Assembly (NCBI GenBank): GCA_021794255.1
Contig: JAJYRF010000024.1
Location: 1-33,916, forward strand
DNA from: a bacterium
GTDB taxonomy: Bacteria; SZUA-79; Acidulodesulfobacterales; Acidulodesulfobacteraceae
Length of the DNA: 33,916 nucleotides
Reading direction: 5' to 3'
Positions 25,193-32,911 of this stretch are shown one piece after another (the first letter of the stretch is position 1; each line of letters opens with the position of its first letter). The notes beneath the pieces are model-generated. The model searched no databases. It was given only the letters and a program-made list of their open reading frames with translations, and was not told where the DNA came from. A program made the translations under genes and the position numbers.

Positions 25193-26692
25193 TTATATTT
25201 TAAATTTTTTAAGGATAGAATTAAATATCTTTTTATAATATTTTTCGTTAAAGAATCTGGTTGCATAAATAACGGGATGATCAATAACTTTTTCCATAAG
25301 AGATGCATAGTATTTTTGGCTGTTATATTTATCGACACTCTTATGAATATAATCGATGAGCATTTCGGCATCTTTTTTCCCGACTAAAATAGAGAAAAAA
25401 GAATCCGGGCTCGCAGTATTGATATGTCCCCATCTTATTTTTTCTGGCAAAACTCCGGTTTTTTTTACCATATCATATAGCTCTGTACCAGGTAAGGGCA
25501 TTGCCACGCTTGCTTCAACAGAATCTAACCCAAGTTCCATTATAAATTTGAAAGATTCCATAATCATAGCTTTGTCTTCCCATGGAAAACCGTAAATAAA
25601 AAAACCTTTGGTAATAATCCCGCTTTTTTTATAGATGTTTATAACATTTTTGACATTATCTAGATTAATATTTTTCTTAATCATTTTCATAGAAAATTTG
25701 CTTCCGGTTTCTATGCCTAAGGAAACGGTTGAGCATCCCGCTTTTTTCATTAACCTTGTCGTGTCTTCGTCCATTTCATCTATTCTGGCAAGACAGCTCC
25801 AGGTAATATTTAATTTATTCAGGATAATCATGTTGCATAATTCTACCAAATAATCATTATTGACTGTGAGCGTGTCATCCTGAAATCTAAAATTAGTACA
25901 GTTATATTTTTCTTTTACTAAACTTAGTTCCTTCAAGACATTTTTGGGCGACCTGTATCTTATCTTTCTCGTCCACGATATTTTAGAAGCGCAAAAAATG
26001 CAGTTATAAGGACAACCTCTTGAACTAAAGATAAGAGAGTATGCGGTCGAAGGATATAAATCTCCTTCAAATAATAAATGTCTTGCGGGAAACGGAATAG
26101 AATCTAAATCATCTATCTGTTTGCGAGCCTTATTATGAAAGATTTTCCCATCTTTTTTATACGAAATTCCGTCAATAAGTTCTAAACGGTTTCTATAATT
26201 TAACCTATTATCGGCAATAATATTTACTAATTCAAGACATGTAATTTCGCCTTCGCCTCTTACCACTATATCTACTTCATCATTATATAGTACTTCTTCC
26301 GGTAACGCTGTCGGATGCGGACCTCCTAAAACAACAACGATTTCATCATTTAACTCTTTAGTTATCTTCGCCGTAATAATTGCCGAATCGATATTGGCGC
26401 TTAAAGCTGTTATAAAAATTACATCAGGGGCAATTTTTTCGATATTTTTCCTAATTTCCTCATAAATTTTATTTCTTACATTTTCGACTGAATTGAAATA
26501 TTCGTTACTATTTTTAAAAAAATCTATGTTTTTAAGCTGACTATGCGATTTATCAAAATCTGCATTGTAAATCGAAACGCTATATCCATTTAACTCCAAT
26601 ATTGCGCCTATATAGTCCAAACCAAGCAGGAATGTAGGCTGACTCCCGTTAAAAAATTTTGCCCATGGAGGGTACATAAGAAGAATCTTCAT
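25193..26692 (-). CDS. Cobalamin-binding-domain radical SAM enzyme (class B type)
   Basis: A protein of 499 residues. The N-terminal B12-binding domain begins MKILLMYPPW and includes VVLGGPHPTALPEE and VVRGEGEIT, as in the BchE/P-methylase/HpnP group. The radical SAM core has SSRGCPYNCIFCASK (C-x3-C-x2-C) followed by YRSPKNVLKEL, FRFQDDTLT and GIETGS. A C-terminal helical part follows VAMPLPGTELYDMVKKTG. The usual cobalamin His in D-x-H-x-x-G is not evident. The family nevertheless keeps the domain even where that ligand is lost. These enzymes do C-methylation, ring formation or other radical chemistry. It is followed at 20 nt by the SPASM protein, implying a joint pathway. Confidence 0.9.
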   Translation of the reverse strand: MKILLMYPPWAKFFNGSQPTFLLGLDYIGAILELNGYSVSIYNADFDKSHSQLKNIDFFKNSNEYFNSVENVRNKIYEEIRKNIEKIAPDVIFITALSANIDSAIITAKITKELNDEIVVVLGGPHPTALPEEVLYNDEVDIVVRGEGEITCLELVNIIADNRLNYRNRLELIDGISYKKDGKIFHNKARKQIDDLDSIPFPARHLLFEGDLYPSTAYSLIFSSRGCPYNCIFCASKISWTRKIRYRSPKNVLKELSLVKEKYNCTNFRFQDDTLTVNNDYLVELCNMIILNKLNITWSCLARIDEMDEDTTRLMKKAGCSTVSLGIETGSKFSMKMIKKNINLDNVKNVINIYKKSGIITKGFFIYGFPWEDKAMIMESFKFIMELGLDSVEASVAMPLPGTELYDMVKKTGVLPEKIRWGHINTASPDSFFSILVGKKDAEMLIDYIHKSVDKYNSQKYYASLMEKVIDHPVIYATRFFNEKYYKKIFNSILKKFKI

Positions 26693-26741
26693 ATTACTTA
26701 ATATAAGTTAATAATAAAAAATTAAAATTATTATATTGAAA

Positions 26742-27569
26742 CTATAAAATATTACGCAATAAATAGTCCTTTGCCGTACCGAAACTAAAATCATTCAAAA
26801 GTTTATTTAATTTATTTTCTACGCTGTTTATGTTTACAAATTGCCTGAATTTATTAAATCCTTTAATATCGTGACGGGGATGATCCGGATCGAATTCCCA
26901 TGGATGCAAATACACAACTGCCGGCATGTTTGATTTGTTTAATTTTTTAATAAAATGCTTGATTAATTTATAAGGGTACATTCTGAAATACCCTCCACCG
27001 CATGCAGGAATATTAACGCGAAGGTAGCGAACCGTAGATATGGGAATTTCTATAAAATTACCGGATATTTTATGAATATGCCTTTCGGCGGTAGGAATTC
27101 CGTATCTATCATGAAATATGGGAAAAATGCTAGAGTCGTATATAAATCCAAGTTTTTCTAAAGAATCCAACGCCCACATAGAATTTTTGGTTATTGAATA
27201 ATTTGGAGCCCTGAACCCTATTACCTCCTCACCCGTTAGCGATTCGATAAGTTTTTTTCCCCGATACATTTCATCTTCGAATTCTTCTCTTTTTTTATTA
27301 TAAACCATATCGTGATAATAACTATGCAGCGCAATTTCGTGGCCGCAGGAATATAACTCTTTAAGCCACATATGGCCGCCATTTTCTAATAAAGATGCTA
27401 GCACAAAAAACGTGGCTTTTACGTTATGCTTTTTTAATATCGCCAATATCCTGCCTATACCTATATTCATTCTGCTCTCAACGGTTTTTAATTCTTTATC
27501 GACGATAAAGCCTTTAAAATTTTCCGAATGATAATACTCTTCAATATCAAAAGTTAAAATATTCGTCAT
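26742..27569 (-). CDS. XrtA-system type polysaccharide deacetylase
   Basis: A protein of 275 residues with the NodB deacetylase fold. LTFDIEEYYHSENF provides the catalytic and metal Asp (D8). ALHSYYHDM gives the two metal histidines (H82, H86), and FRAPNYSIT the phosphate/oxyanion Arg. ACGGGYFRMYP and VVYLHPWEFDPDHPR match the DUF3473-type C-terminus of deacetylases linked to exosortase-A exopolysaccharide loci. It has no signal peptide. It would remove N-acetyl groups from the glycan or its precursor. No exosortase (XrtA) gene is in the window, so the linkage is by family resemblance only. Confidence 0.93.
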   Translation of the reverse strand: MTNILTFDIEEYYHSENFKGFIVDKELKTVESRMNIGIGRILAILKKHNVKATFFVLASLLENGGHMWLKELYSCGHEIALHSYYHDMVYNKKREEFEDEMYRGKKLIESLTGEEVIGFRAPNYSITKNSMWALDSLEKLGFIYDSSIFPIFHDRYGIPTAERHIHKISGNFIEIPISTVRYLRVNIPACGGGYFRMYPYKLIKHFIKKLNKSNMPAVVYLHPWEFDPDHPRHDIKGFNKFRQFVNINSVENKLNKLLNDFSFGTAKDYLLRNIL

Positions 27570-27610
27570 GTTAATATAAATAGTGGTCTGTTTAAATATA
27601 ATTAAATTAA

Positions 27611-28717
27611 CTAAACTGCGTACAAAACGGTATCATAAAAACTAATCGAATTATGTTTTATATAAAGCTTATACTCCGGTATTATAGAAATCAGGTATTC
27701 CGGTATTTCAATTATATCTTCTCCTTTATGATAAACGCATATAGCAAGCTTAGGCTTAAATTTTTTCAATGTTTCTTGAGCTCCTTTAAGCGCTGAAAGT
27801 TCAGCGCCTTCTATATCCATCTTTATGAAATCAACACGCCCAATTTTGTTTGCTTTAACAAACTTATCTATTGTGGTTATATCAACGAATTCACCTTTCG
27901 AACTTTCATATGATGTTGTCGTTGCTCCACTCCCGAACCCTGATATATTTAACCTCTGTTCATCTTCCCCAATTCCTTTTTTAACAGGCGTTATCACATC
28001 GTTTAAAGAGTTCTCTATTATGTTATTTTTTAAAATCTTAAAATTATATTCTAATGGTTCAAATGCAAAAACCTTTCCATTCTTTCCGACATACTTAGAG
28101 AACCAAAGCGCCGTATCTCCAAAATATGCTCCCGCATCTATAACAATATCGCCCAATGACGGTTTCACTATTTCGGAATACGCATAGTCTTCTAAATAAA
28201 ACACATGGGCGATATCAGCAGATTCTCCATTATATATAAATTTTTCAATTTTATATTTGTTGGCTGATATTTTTTTTATTTTGTTTTCCGTTTCTTCGTA
28301 ATCTGTTTTTTTTATTCTTGCAACAAATATATCAGAAGCCGTTTCTCCGGTTAAAGCATAAGCAACCCTGTATTTTATAAACCAGTCAAATGTCTTCTTG
28401 GAATCTTCATCTGTAAGAATTTCATAAATTTTGTCAAATCTATCATGATTTTCAAAAAGCTCGCTTAAAGTTTTAGAACTGCTTATCTTGCCCATCTTAT
28501 TAGACCATGCAAACTCATACCTATTTTTAAACGTCGTCTGCCTCATGATATAAATGTCAAAATGTCTTGCTATACTCTTTACAACTGTATATATCGGCTT
28601 TATTAGAGGCAATGGGTTTTTCCCCGATTTTTCATCAAGTTCCTCACCCCACGACCTGTTTAAAAATTCTTCAACGTTTTTAAAAGCTTCCCGAACGATA
28701 TCTTTCGTATGAGACAT
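27611..28717 (-). CDS. FkbM-family SAM-dependent methyltransferase with N-terminal extension
   Basis: A protein of 368 residues. The C-terminal part is a complete FkbM domain: VIDAGAYFGDTALWFSKYVG (S-adenosylmethionine loop), VFAFEPLEYNFKILKNNI, VDFIKMDIEGAELSALKGA and a closing VLYAV. The first 190 residues are a helical extension without a recognised motif, longer than in many FkbM proteins. FkbM enzymes O-methylate sugars in polysaccharides. The ATG at 28717 has GAGG nine nt upstream; the in-frame TTG at 28726 lies inside that spacing and is unlikely. It is the first gene of the long minus-strand run. Confidence 0.88.
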   Translation of the reverse strand: MSHTKDIVREAFKNVEEFLNRSWGEELDEKSGKNPLPLIKPIYTVVKSIARHFDIYIMRQTTFKNRYEFAWSNKMGKISSSKTLSELFENHDRFDKIYEILTDEDSKKTFDWFIKYRVAYALTGETASDIFVARIKKTDYEETENKIKKISANKYKIEKFIYNGESADIAHVFYLEDYAYSEIVKPSLGDIVIDAGAYFGDTALWFSKYVGKNGKVFAFEPLEYNFKILKNNIIENSLNDVITPVKKGIGEDEQRLNISGFGSGATTTSYESSKGEFVDITTIDKFVKANKIGRVDFIKMDIEGAELSALKGAQETLKKFKPKLAICVYHKGEDIIEIPEYLISIIPEYKLYIKHNSISFYDTVLYAV

Positions 28718-28758
28718 AAAATACAACCTCTTTCATATTAAATTTTCTGCTGAAACTA

Positions 28759-28795
28759 TTATACTATAATTTTAAATTGACTTATTATACTATTT
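28759..28795 (-). promoter_or_regulatory. Putative promoter region of the FkbM-led run
   Basis: On the minus strand a TATAAT hexamer occupies 28764-28759, about 41 nt before the ATG, and a second TATAAT lies about 24 nt further upstream. No good -35 is seen at 17 nt spacing. The position at the head of a ten-gene run makes a promoter likely; the exact box does not stand out. Confidence 0.4.
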
Positions 28796-28810
28796 TGCAT
28801 CTATGAATAA

Positions 28811-29107
28811 TCAAGGAAATCCAACATTGACATAAAGGCTATAAATACTCGCTATAAGCAGTAACGCGAATATACATATTGCTACGGCGCCATGATTGAC
28901 GGTGAAATCAGTATCTGTCCGCGTAATACCTCTCGTCTTAAATTTTTTCCGTAATATCTCAAACTTGCCTTCAATAAAATAATTAACTGCTATCGCAAAT
29001 AGAATTGCAAGCAATAACCATAGCAATTTTAATTTAAAAGGCGCCGCTATGGCACCTAAATAACCTCCGGCTATGATTAGCAAAAAGACACATATATAAG
29101 ATAAAGG
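28811..29107 (-). pseudogene. Membrane protein fragment, unrecognised
   Basis: The minus frame is open from just after a TAG at 29110-29108 to the stop at 28811. It encodes at least 90 residues with two to three hydrophobic helices around a basic loop (KKFKTRGITRTDTDF). There is no ATG in frame; a TTG at 29083 is possible but has no Shine-Dalgarno. The preceding gene is decayed, so this is probably the C-terminal remnant of a larger membrane protein. A genuine small membrane protein is the alternative. Confidence 0.4.
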
Positions 29108-29193
29108 CTATGAGTAAAATTACTTATAGCGGCTTCGTGAACTGAAAAACCGTTTTTCGCTTAATACTGTTTTTATTTATGTTATATCTCAAT

Positions 29194-29554
29194 TTATTTT
29201 GTGGGATACGTTATAATAAATATTCCTGTTATCACAATAAAAACACAGACCCATATTGCTAATCCTATTTTTTAATTTAACAATAATTTCGATAAAAGCA
29301 ATATAATAACATAACTACTTGGCAGAAGCGGATAAGCATACATCAGATTAAGCCTCGATATTGCAAATAAATAAAAATCGTCGCAAAAAAAGCATAACCA
29401 AAGCAATAAAAATTAATGGATTTAAAAAAACCAAAAATGATTTTGGACTTACCGTCATATGTTATCTTTTTACTTTTCCAGAGCCTATCTTTATTAATAT
29501 TTGACTGCATGAATTCAAAATAACCGTAAAAAACAAAAACAGATAAGGGTTCAT
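29194..29554 (-). pseudogene. SMR/EamA-like small transporter (ArnE/F-like), frameshifted pseudogene
   Basis: An ATG at 29554, four nt after the epimerase stop, starts MNPYLFLFFTVILNSCSQ, the first helix of an EmrE/ArnE-type protein (the N-S-x-x-Q-x-x-x-K pattern is kept). A stop follows after about 30 codons. The remaining helices are then readable in shifted frames: FLNPLIFIALVML, FFATIFIYLQYRGL, LMYAYPLLPSSYVIILLLSK, and GLAIWVCVFIVITGIFIITY before a stop at 29196-29194. The intact gene would be about 115-120 residues. ArnE/F-like subunits flip undecaprenyl-phosphate sugars, so the loss could matter for the GT-C enzyme, which needs such a donor. At least two frameshifts plus stops make it inactive. 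Confidence 0.75.
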
Positions 29555-29557
29555 TTT

Positions 29558-30568
29558 TTATCTCTGCTTATAACAGCTACAATCTTTATACCAATTTACG
29601 GTTTTAATTATAGCCTCTTCAAAAGGAATTTGTTGTATATCGGGGTACTCTTTTTTAATTAGATTTATATCTATTACATTTGACTCCGTTAATTTATCGA
29701 CTATCGATTTCCTTAAATATTTTAAGTTTCCTTTTTTTAAAAAAGAAATTCTCCCGAATAAAATTTCCCAAAGGGAAACAAAGAGCAATAATATACTTTT
29801 TGGTATATGGTAGGGTTTTTTGACGCCTAAATTTTTAGATATTAACTCCGCGATATAATTTAACGAATAAGTATTATAATCGGCAATATTATAAATCTTT
29901 CCGATAGATTCATGCGAATCGGCAATCGATATTATATAATTAACCAGATTTTCTACATAAATCATGCTTTTTTTATTGTTTCCGTCGCCAATTATAAAAA
30001 ATTTTTTCCTATATATTGCATCCATCATTTTATAAAAATTTCCTCTGTCGTTTTTCCCGAAAACTAAGGCTGGCCTTAAAATAACAATAGGCATATTATA
30101 TTTTGTGAAATATTCGAGGCACAATTTCTCCGCAATAAATTTGGATTTTAAATACGACGTATTAATAACTTCATTGCTTACCCCGGACGAACTAAAAAAA
30201 ATAAATTTCTTTAAAGTTCTATTGTTAATATTGACATTTAATAAATTTAACGTCCCGCCAACATTTATTTTCTTAAAATATTCATAATCTTTAAAAGGCT
30301 TATCTTCATAATGATGTACGGCAGACGCAAGGTGAAAGATTAATTCACATTCGTCAACGGCTTTTTCCAAAACATTTTTATCATTAATATCTCCTACGAA
30401 TATATTAATATTCTTCCTGTCGATATATTGTTTATCCAGCGAATCTAAATTCCTTGTTAAAATGTTAACGGTGAATCCTATTTCTAAACATTTATCTAAC
30501 AGACTGCTGCCGATGCATCCGGATGCCCCCGTTATCAAAACTTTCCTTTTTTCTAAATGTTTATCCAA
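29558..30568 (-). CDS. NAD-dependent sugar epimerase/dehydratase (extended SDR)
   Basis: A protein of 336 residues. The NAD-binding G-x-S-G-x-x-G is at residues 14-20 (ITGASGCIGSS). D-I-N-D and LIFHLASAVHHY follow. The catalytic Ser lies in FFSSSGVSN, and the Tyr-x3-Lys pair is SYLKSK. RPALVFGKNDRG and SMIYVENLVNYI complete the extended-SDR pattern of GalE/WbpV-like UDP-sugar 4-epimerases and 4-reductases. The C-terminal hydrophobic helix (ILLLFVSLWEILFG) is like that of WcaG-type epimerases found beside PglC/WbaP transferases. The start codon is TTG with no clear Shine-Dalgarno. Upstream lies a 13-bp direct repeat of TTATAAGATTATA (about 30578-30605) and the decayed IS3 element. Confidence 0.87.
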   Translation of the reverse strand: MDKHLEKRKVLITGASGCIGSSLLDKCLEIGFTVNILTRNLDSLDKQYIDRKNINIFVGDINDKNVLEKAVDECELIFHLASAVHHYEDKPFKDYEYFKKINVGGTLNLLNVNINNRTLKKFIFFSSSGVSNEVINTSYLKSKFIAEKLCLEYFTKYNMPIVILRPALVFGKNDRGNFYKMMDAIYRKKFFIIGDGNNKKSMIYVENLVNYIISIADSHESIGKIYNIADYNTYSLNYIAELISKNLGVKKPYHIPKSILLLFVSLWEILFGRISFLKKGNLKYLRKSIVDKLTESNVIDINLIKKEYPDIQQIPFEEAIIKTVNWYKDCSCYKQR

Positions 30569-30705
30569 TTGATTATTTTATAAGATTATATTATAAGATT
30601 ATAATTAGTACTTTTTGCTCTGCCTTAAATTATTTTCGTCTGCCAACATTTTTTTCCAAAATAAATATAACACAATCCCAGCCCTAAAGTCAACCTGCAT
30701 AAGTA

Positions 30706-31396
30706 AAAACGCAAAGAATCATTTGAGATATAGACACATCTATCATGCCTTAAACAATGAAGGACATAGAACCAATAAAAAACAGGTGCATAAATATATG
30801 AAGATATTAGGAATTAAAGCTCTGTATCCCAAAAAGAAGAGGAATACCACTACTCCTAACATAAAGGATAAAAAGTTTCCTTATCTCCTTAAAGGATTAA
30901 AGACATAAAGGCCTAATCAGGTCTGGGCGTCCGATATTACGTATGTGCGTATAAATTCCGGCTTTGCATATCTTTGCGCCGTAATCGATCTTTATACCAG
31001 AAGCATACTGTCTTGGCGACTATCCTTTACAATGGATGATAATTTTACGTTATCCGTCTTAAACGATGCGCTGCTAATGTACGGCAAACCCGAAATATTT
31101 AATTCCGATCAGGGTTCGCAATATACGGCACAAAACTTCGTAAATACCCTTATAAATAATAACATATCGGTATCTATGGATTCTAAAGGACGTGCCATAG
31201 ATAATATTTTTGTGGAAAGATTTTGGCGAACGATAAAATACAAAATATCTATCCTTCAAGTTATTATGCGCTTAAAAACGCAAGGGTTGGAATAGAAAAG
31301 TATATTTTAATATAACAATAATAGACTTCATGCGTCGCTTAATTACAGCATGCCGATGAAAGTTTACAGGCAATATTTTGAGATGGCGGCGTAATT
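30706..31396 (+). pseudogene. IS3-family OrfB transposase remnant, nonsense and frameshift mutations
   Basis: The plus strand encodes the second half of an IS3-type DDE transposase. It starts at the helix-turn-helix_21 region (RYRHIYHALNNEGHRTNKKQVHKYM) and runs through LGIKALYPKKKRNTT to an in-frame TAA at 30906-30908. The same frame then continues RPNQVWASDITYVR (first Asp), FNSDQGSQY (second Asp) and NIFVERFWRTIK (Glu). A frameshift near 31250 and another near 31310 follow: PSSYYALKNARVGIEKYI, then NNRLHASLNYSMPMKVY before the final TAA near 31396. OrfA and the start of OrfB are missing. All three catalytic residues survive, so decay is recent relative to the IS1380 remnant. Confidence 0.9.
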
Positions 31397-31400
31397 TTTT

Positions 31401-31424
31401 TCAAGAGGGGGTACCCCCTCTTGA
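31401..31424. repeat. Perfect 24-bp palindrome after the IS3 remnant
   Basis: The two 12-base halves (TCAAGAGGGGGT and its exact complement) join at a KpnI-like GGTACC centre. It follows seven T residues and lies five bases after the transposase remnant stop. It is the most G+C-rich short stretch around. A T-run follows it on neither strand, so it does not look like an ordinary intrinsic terminator. It may be part of the element's end. Confidence 0.9.
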
Positions 31425-31536
31425 TGTTCCATAAAAACATATAGAAAATTATAATGATATAGAATAATAAAAAGGAAATAAAAGAAGGAATAAGATAAAT
31501 AAAAAATATCAAGTGGGTTCAGAATAGTTCGTTGAA

Positions 31537-31578
31537 CTAATCCTGCAGGTCTTCGTATATTTTAAAAGTGTTCGTCAT
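31537..31578 (-). pseudogene. Truncated 5' end of an unknown gene
   Basis: An ATG at 31578, about 33 nt downstream of a strong promoter, starts MTNTFKIYEDLQD and meets TAG at 31539-31537; FNELF follows in frame before a second stop. The opening M-x-N-x-F-x-x-Y-x-x-L resembles the start of short coiled-coil (DUF1640-like) proteins, but 13 codons are too few for a family call. It looks like the stump left when the rest was replaced by IS3 sequence. Confidence 0.35.
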
Positions 31579-31617
31579 ATATTATAATTAATACATTTTA
31601 TATTATTTATTAATTTA

Positions 31618-31646
31618 ATTATTCAATAAATTTAAAAAATTGTCAA
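31618..31646 (-). promoter_or_regulatory. Orphan sigma70-type promoter
   Basis: On the minus strand a perfect -35 TTGACA (31646-31641) is followed by a spacer of exactly 17 nt and the -10 AATAAT (31623-31618, five of six). It points away from the end of the ElyC-like gene toward the truncated start at 31578 and the IS3 remnant. No intact gene lies downstream before 30568, whose epimerase is in the same direction about 1 kb away. Confidence 0.7.
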
Positions 31647-31716
31647 TGTTTTTCGAAAGTAAAGTTAAACCTTAACTTTTAAAACAATGAAAAATAGACA
31701 GACCTGTTGTTAACCG

Positions 31717-32547
31717 TCAAATCCTTTCTTTTATATAATAATAAACATATCCGATATATTCGTGCAGGGCTTCGGAAGATATCAAAAGATAACCTAACTG
31801 CGGGAAATAGCTGTAGGTATTATAATGCATATCGGTTTTAAAATCGGCGGGATACGGGATGATTTTGATATTTTTAAGCTTACCTGTTTTATCTATTTTA
31901 TCTATATATTTAACCTCGTTAAACAAAAGCATAGCCCTCGGCATATGATAAGCCGAAGTCACAAGAATAATCCGCCTAAAATCCTTTTTTTTGCAAATTT
32001 TTAAAACATACATAGCGTTCTGATATGTATCGTCGCTTTTATCTTCGGTTATAACGTAATGCTTATCGACTCCGATAAAAACAAGAACGTTTTTCATTAT
32101 CTTTGCTAATGAAAACGTCGAAACAGCCCGACCGCCGGAAACGATTATAGGAACGCGGTATTCCTTGTATAACTTAAAACCTTCGAAAAGCCTGTTGAAT
32201 GTATCGCCGCCAAGAGTATGCCTGTTATACGCTCCGGAAGAAAGAACGACTATGGCGGAAGGCTTTTTGATTATTTTAGATGACGGCACCGGATAGCTTG
32301 TTTCCAAAGGGATCAAGAGGATATTAGAAACGGGCTGCATCGAAAGCAGATAAATGCAGATTGCGAAAATTAAAGAAATTAAGGGTATTAATAAAAACAT
32401 GCGTCCTGCGTGCTCTGAGGATACTGAGGGTTTAGTCTTTTTTCTCGTTAAAATCGTAAAAGAAAGCAAGGTTATGATCAAAAACGCAAAAATTATAATC
32501 CCTGGAGGAAATAATATAGATTCTATAAGTTTTTTAATGAAAAACAT
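31717..32547 (-). CDS. YdcF/ElyC/SanA-like DUF218 envelope protein
   Basis: A protein of 276 residues. Two N-terminal membrane helices (about residues 10-32 and 50-72) precede a DUF218 domain: SAIVVLSSGAYN (residues about 94-105), RLFEGFKLYKEY, PIIVSGG, EDKSDDTYQNAMYV and ILVTSAYHMPRAMLLF. This matches ElyC, a factor acting on undecaprenyl-phosphate carrier use or peptidoglycan assembly in enterobacteria. A link to lipid-carrier balance would suit a polysaccharide locus, but this is inference. It is intact and flanked by decayed sequence on both sides. Confidence 0.88.
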   Translation of the reverse strand: MFFIKKLIESILFPPGIIIFAFLIITLLSFTILTRKKTKPSVSSEHAGRMFLLIPLISLIFAICIYLLSMQPVSNILLIPLETSYPVPSSKIIKKPSAIVVLSSGAYNRHTLGGDTFNRLFEGFKLYKEYRVPIIVSGGRAVSTFSLAKIMKNVLVFIGVDKHYVITEDKSDDTYQNAMYVLKICKKKDFRRIILVTSAYHMPRAMLLFNEVKYIDKIDKTGKLKNIKIIPYPADFKTDMHYNTYSYFPQLGYLLISSEALHEYIGYVYYYIKERI

Positions 32548-32588
32548 TTGCTTCCCATTCTTTATAACAGTTATAATCTTTTAAATTA

Positions 32589-32757
32589 TTTAACTTTTTT
32601 GCCGGAATTTTTAAATTTTGCAAGTAAATCGATAATGCTCCTATTTTATTATTTTATTTTCATTAAAGCGTTCGGCAGCTTTTTTACCAAAACTTCAATC
32701 TTTTCAGGATTAATTTATTTTAATTATACTATAATTTTCTTCGAAAATGTTGATTAA
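32589..32757 (-). pseudogene. Possible decayed small gene
   Basis: Minus-strand frames read INPEKIEVLVKKLPNALM and, after a stop and a frame change, SIIDLLAKFKNSGKKVK. Together they could be one short polar protein of about 40 residues behind a TATAAT box. No family was recognised. Base composition is close to coding, but chance cannot be ruled out. Confidence 0.25.
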
Positions 32758-32911
32758 TTGATTGCTTTACTGCAAAGCGGGTTTTCCGACAAATTAACTT
32801 AGCGGAAAAAGCATTGGCATTCCGATGCCGTTACTTATACTAAACGTTTTTAAAACCGTAAATTCTGTTATTTTCGGCTATTTCTTTTAGGTAGTCTAAA
32901 GCTTGTTCCTA
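32750..32911 (-). repeat. Diverged direct repeat, copy 2
   Basis: This aligns with 11352-11510 in the same orientation. It covers the last 21 or so codons of the adenosine-deaminase-like pseudogene plus about 90 bases past its stop, including a shared block around GGTTTTCCGA and TGCCGTTACTTA. Identity judged by eye is about three quarters. The two copies lie 21 kb apart and bracket almost all of the second glycan module. Confidence 0.75.

Larger units (their letters stand above)
31425..31716. other. Non-coding stretch with an orphan promoter and a truncated start
   Basis: These 292 AT-rich bases between the palindrome and the ElyC-like gene hold no intact gene. They contain the promoter at 31618-31646 and a 13-codon open fragment behind it, listed separately. 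Confidence 0.5.

Noticed and set aside
25174..25371. Longer N-terminus of the SPASM radical SAM protein
   Set aside because: These codons overlap the end of the B12 radical SAM gene in another frame and show no conserved pattern; adjacent ATGs just after that gene's stop fit better.
31401..31424. Intrinsic terminator
   Set aside because: The stem has no loop and no T-run on the 3' side of either strand.
31500..31560. Possible tRNA-like segment (GTTCGTTGAACTAATCC)
   Set aside because: Only a short hairpin AGTTC-GTT-GAACT is present; no acceptor, D or anticodon arm can be drawn.
32548..32757. 69-residue plus-strand open frame
   Set aside because: It is made of low-complexity hydrophobic codons in AT-rich DNA with no start signal; the minus strand looks more coding-like.
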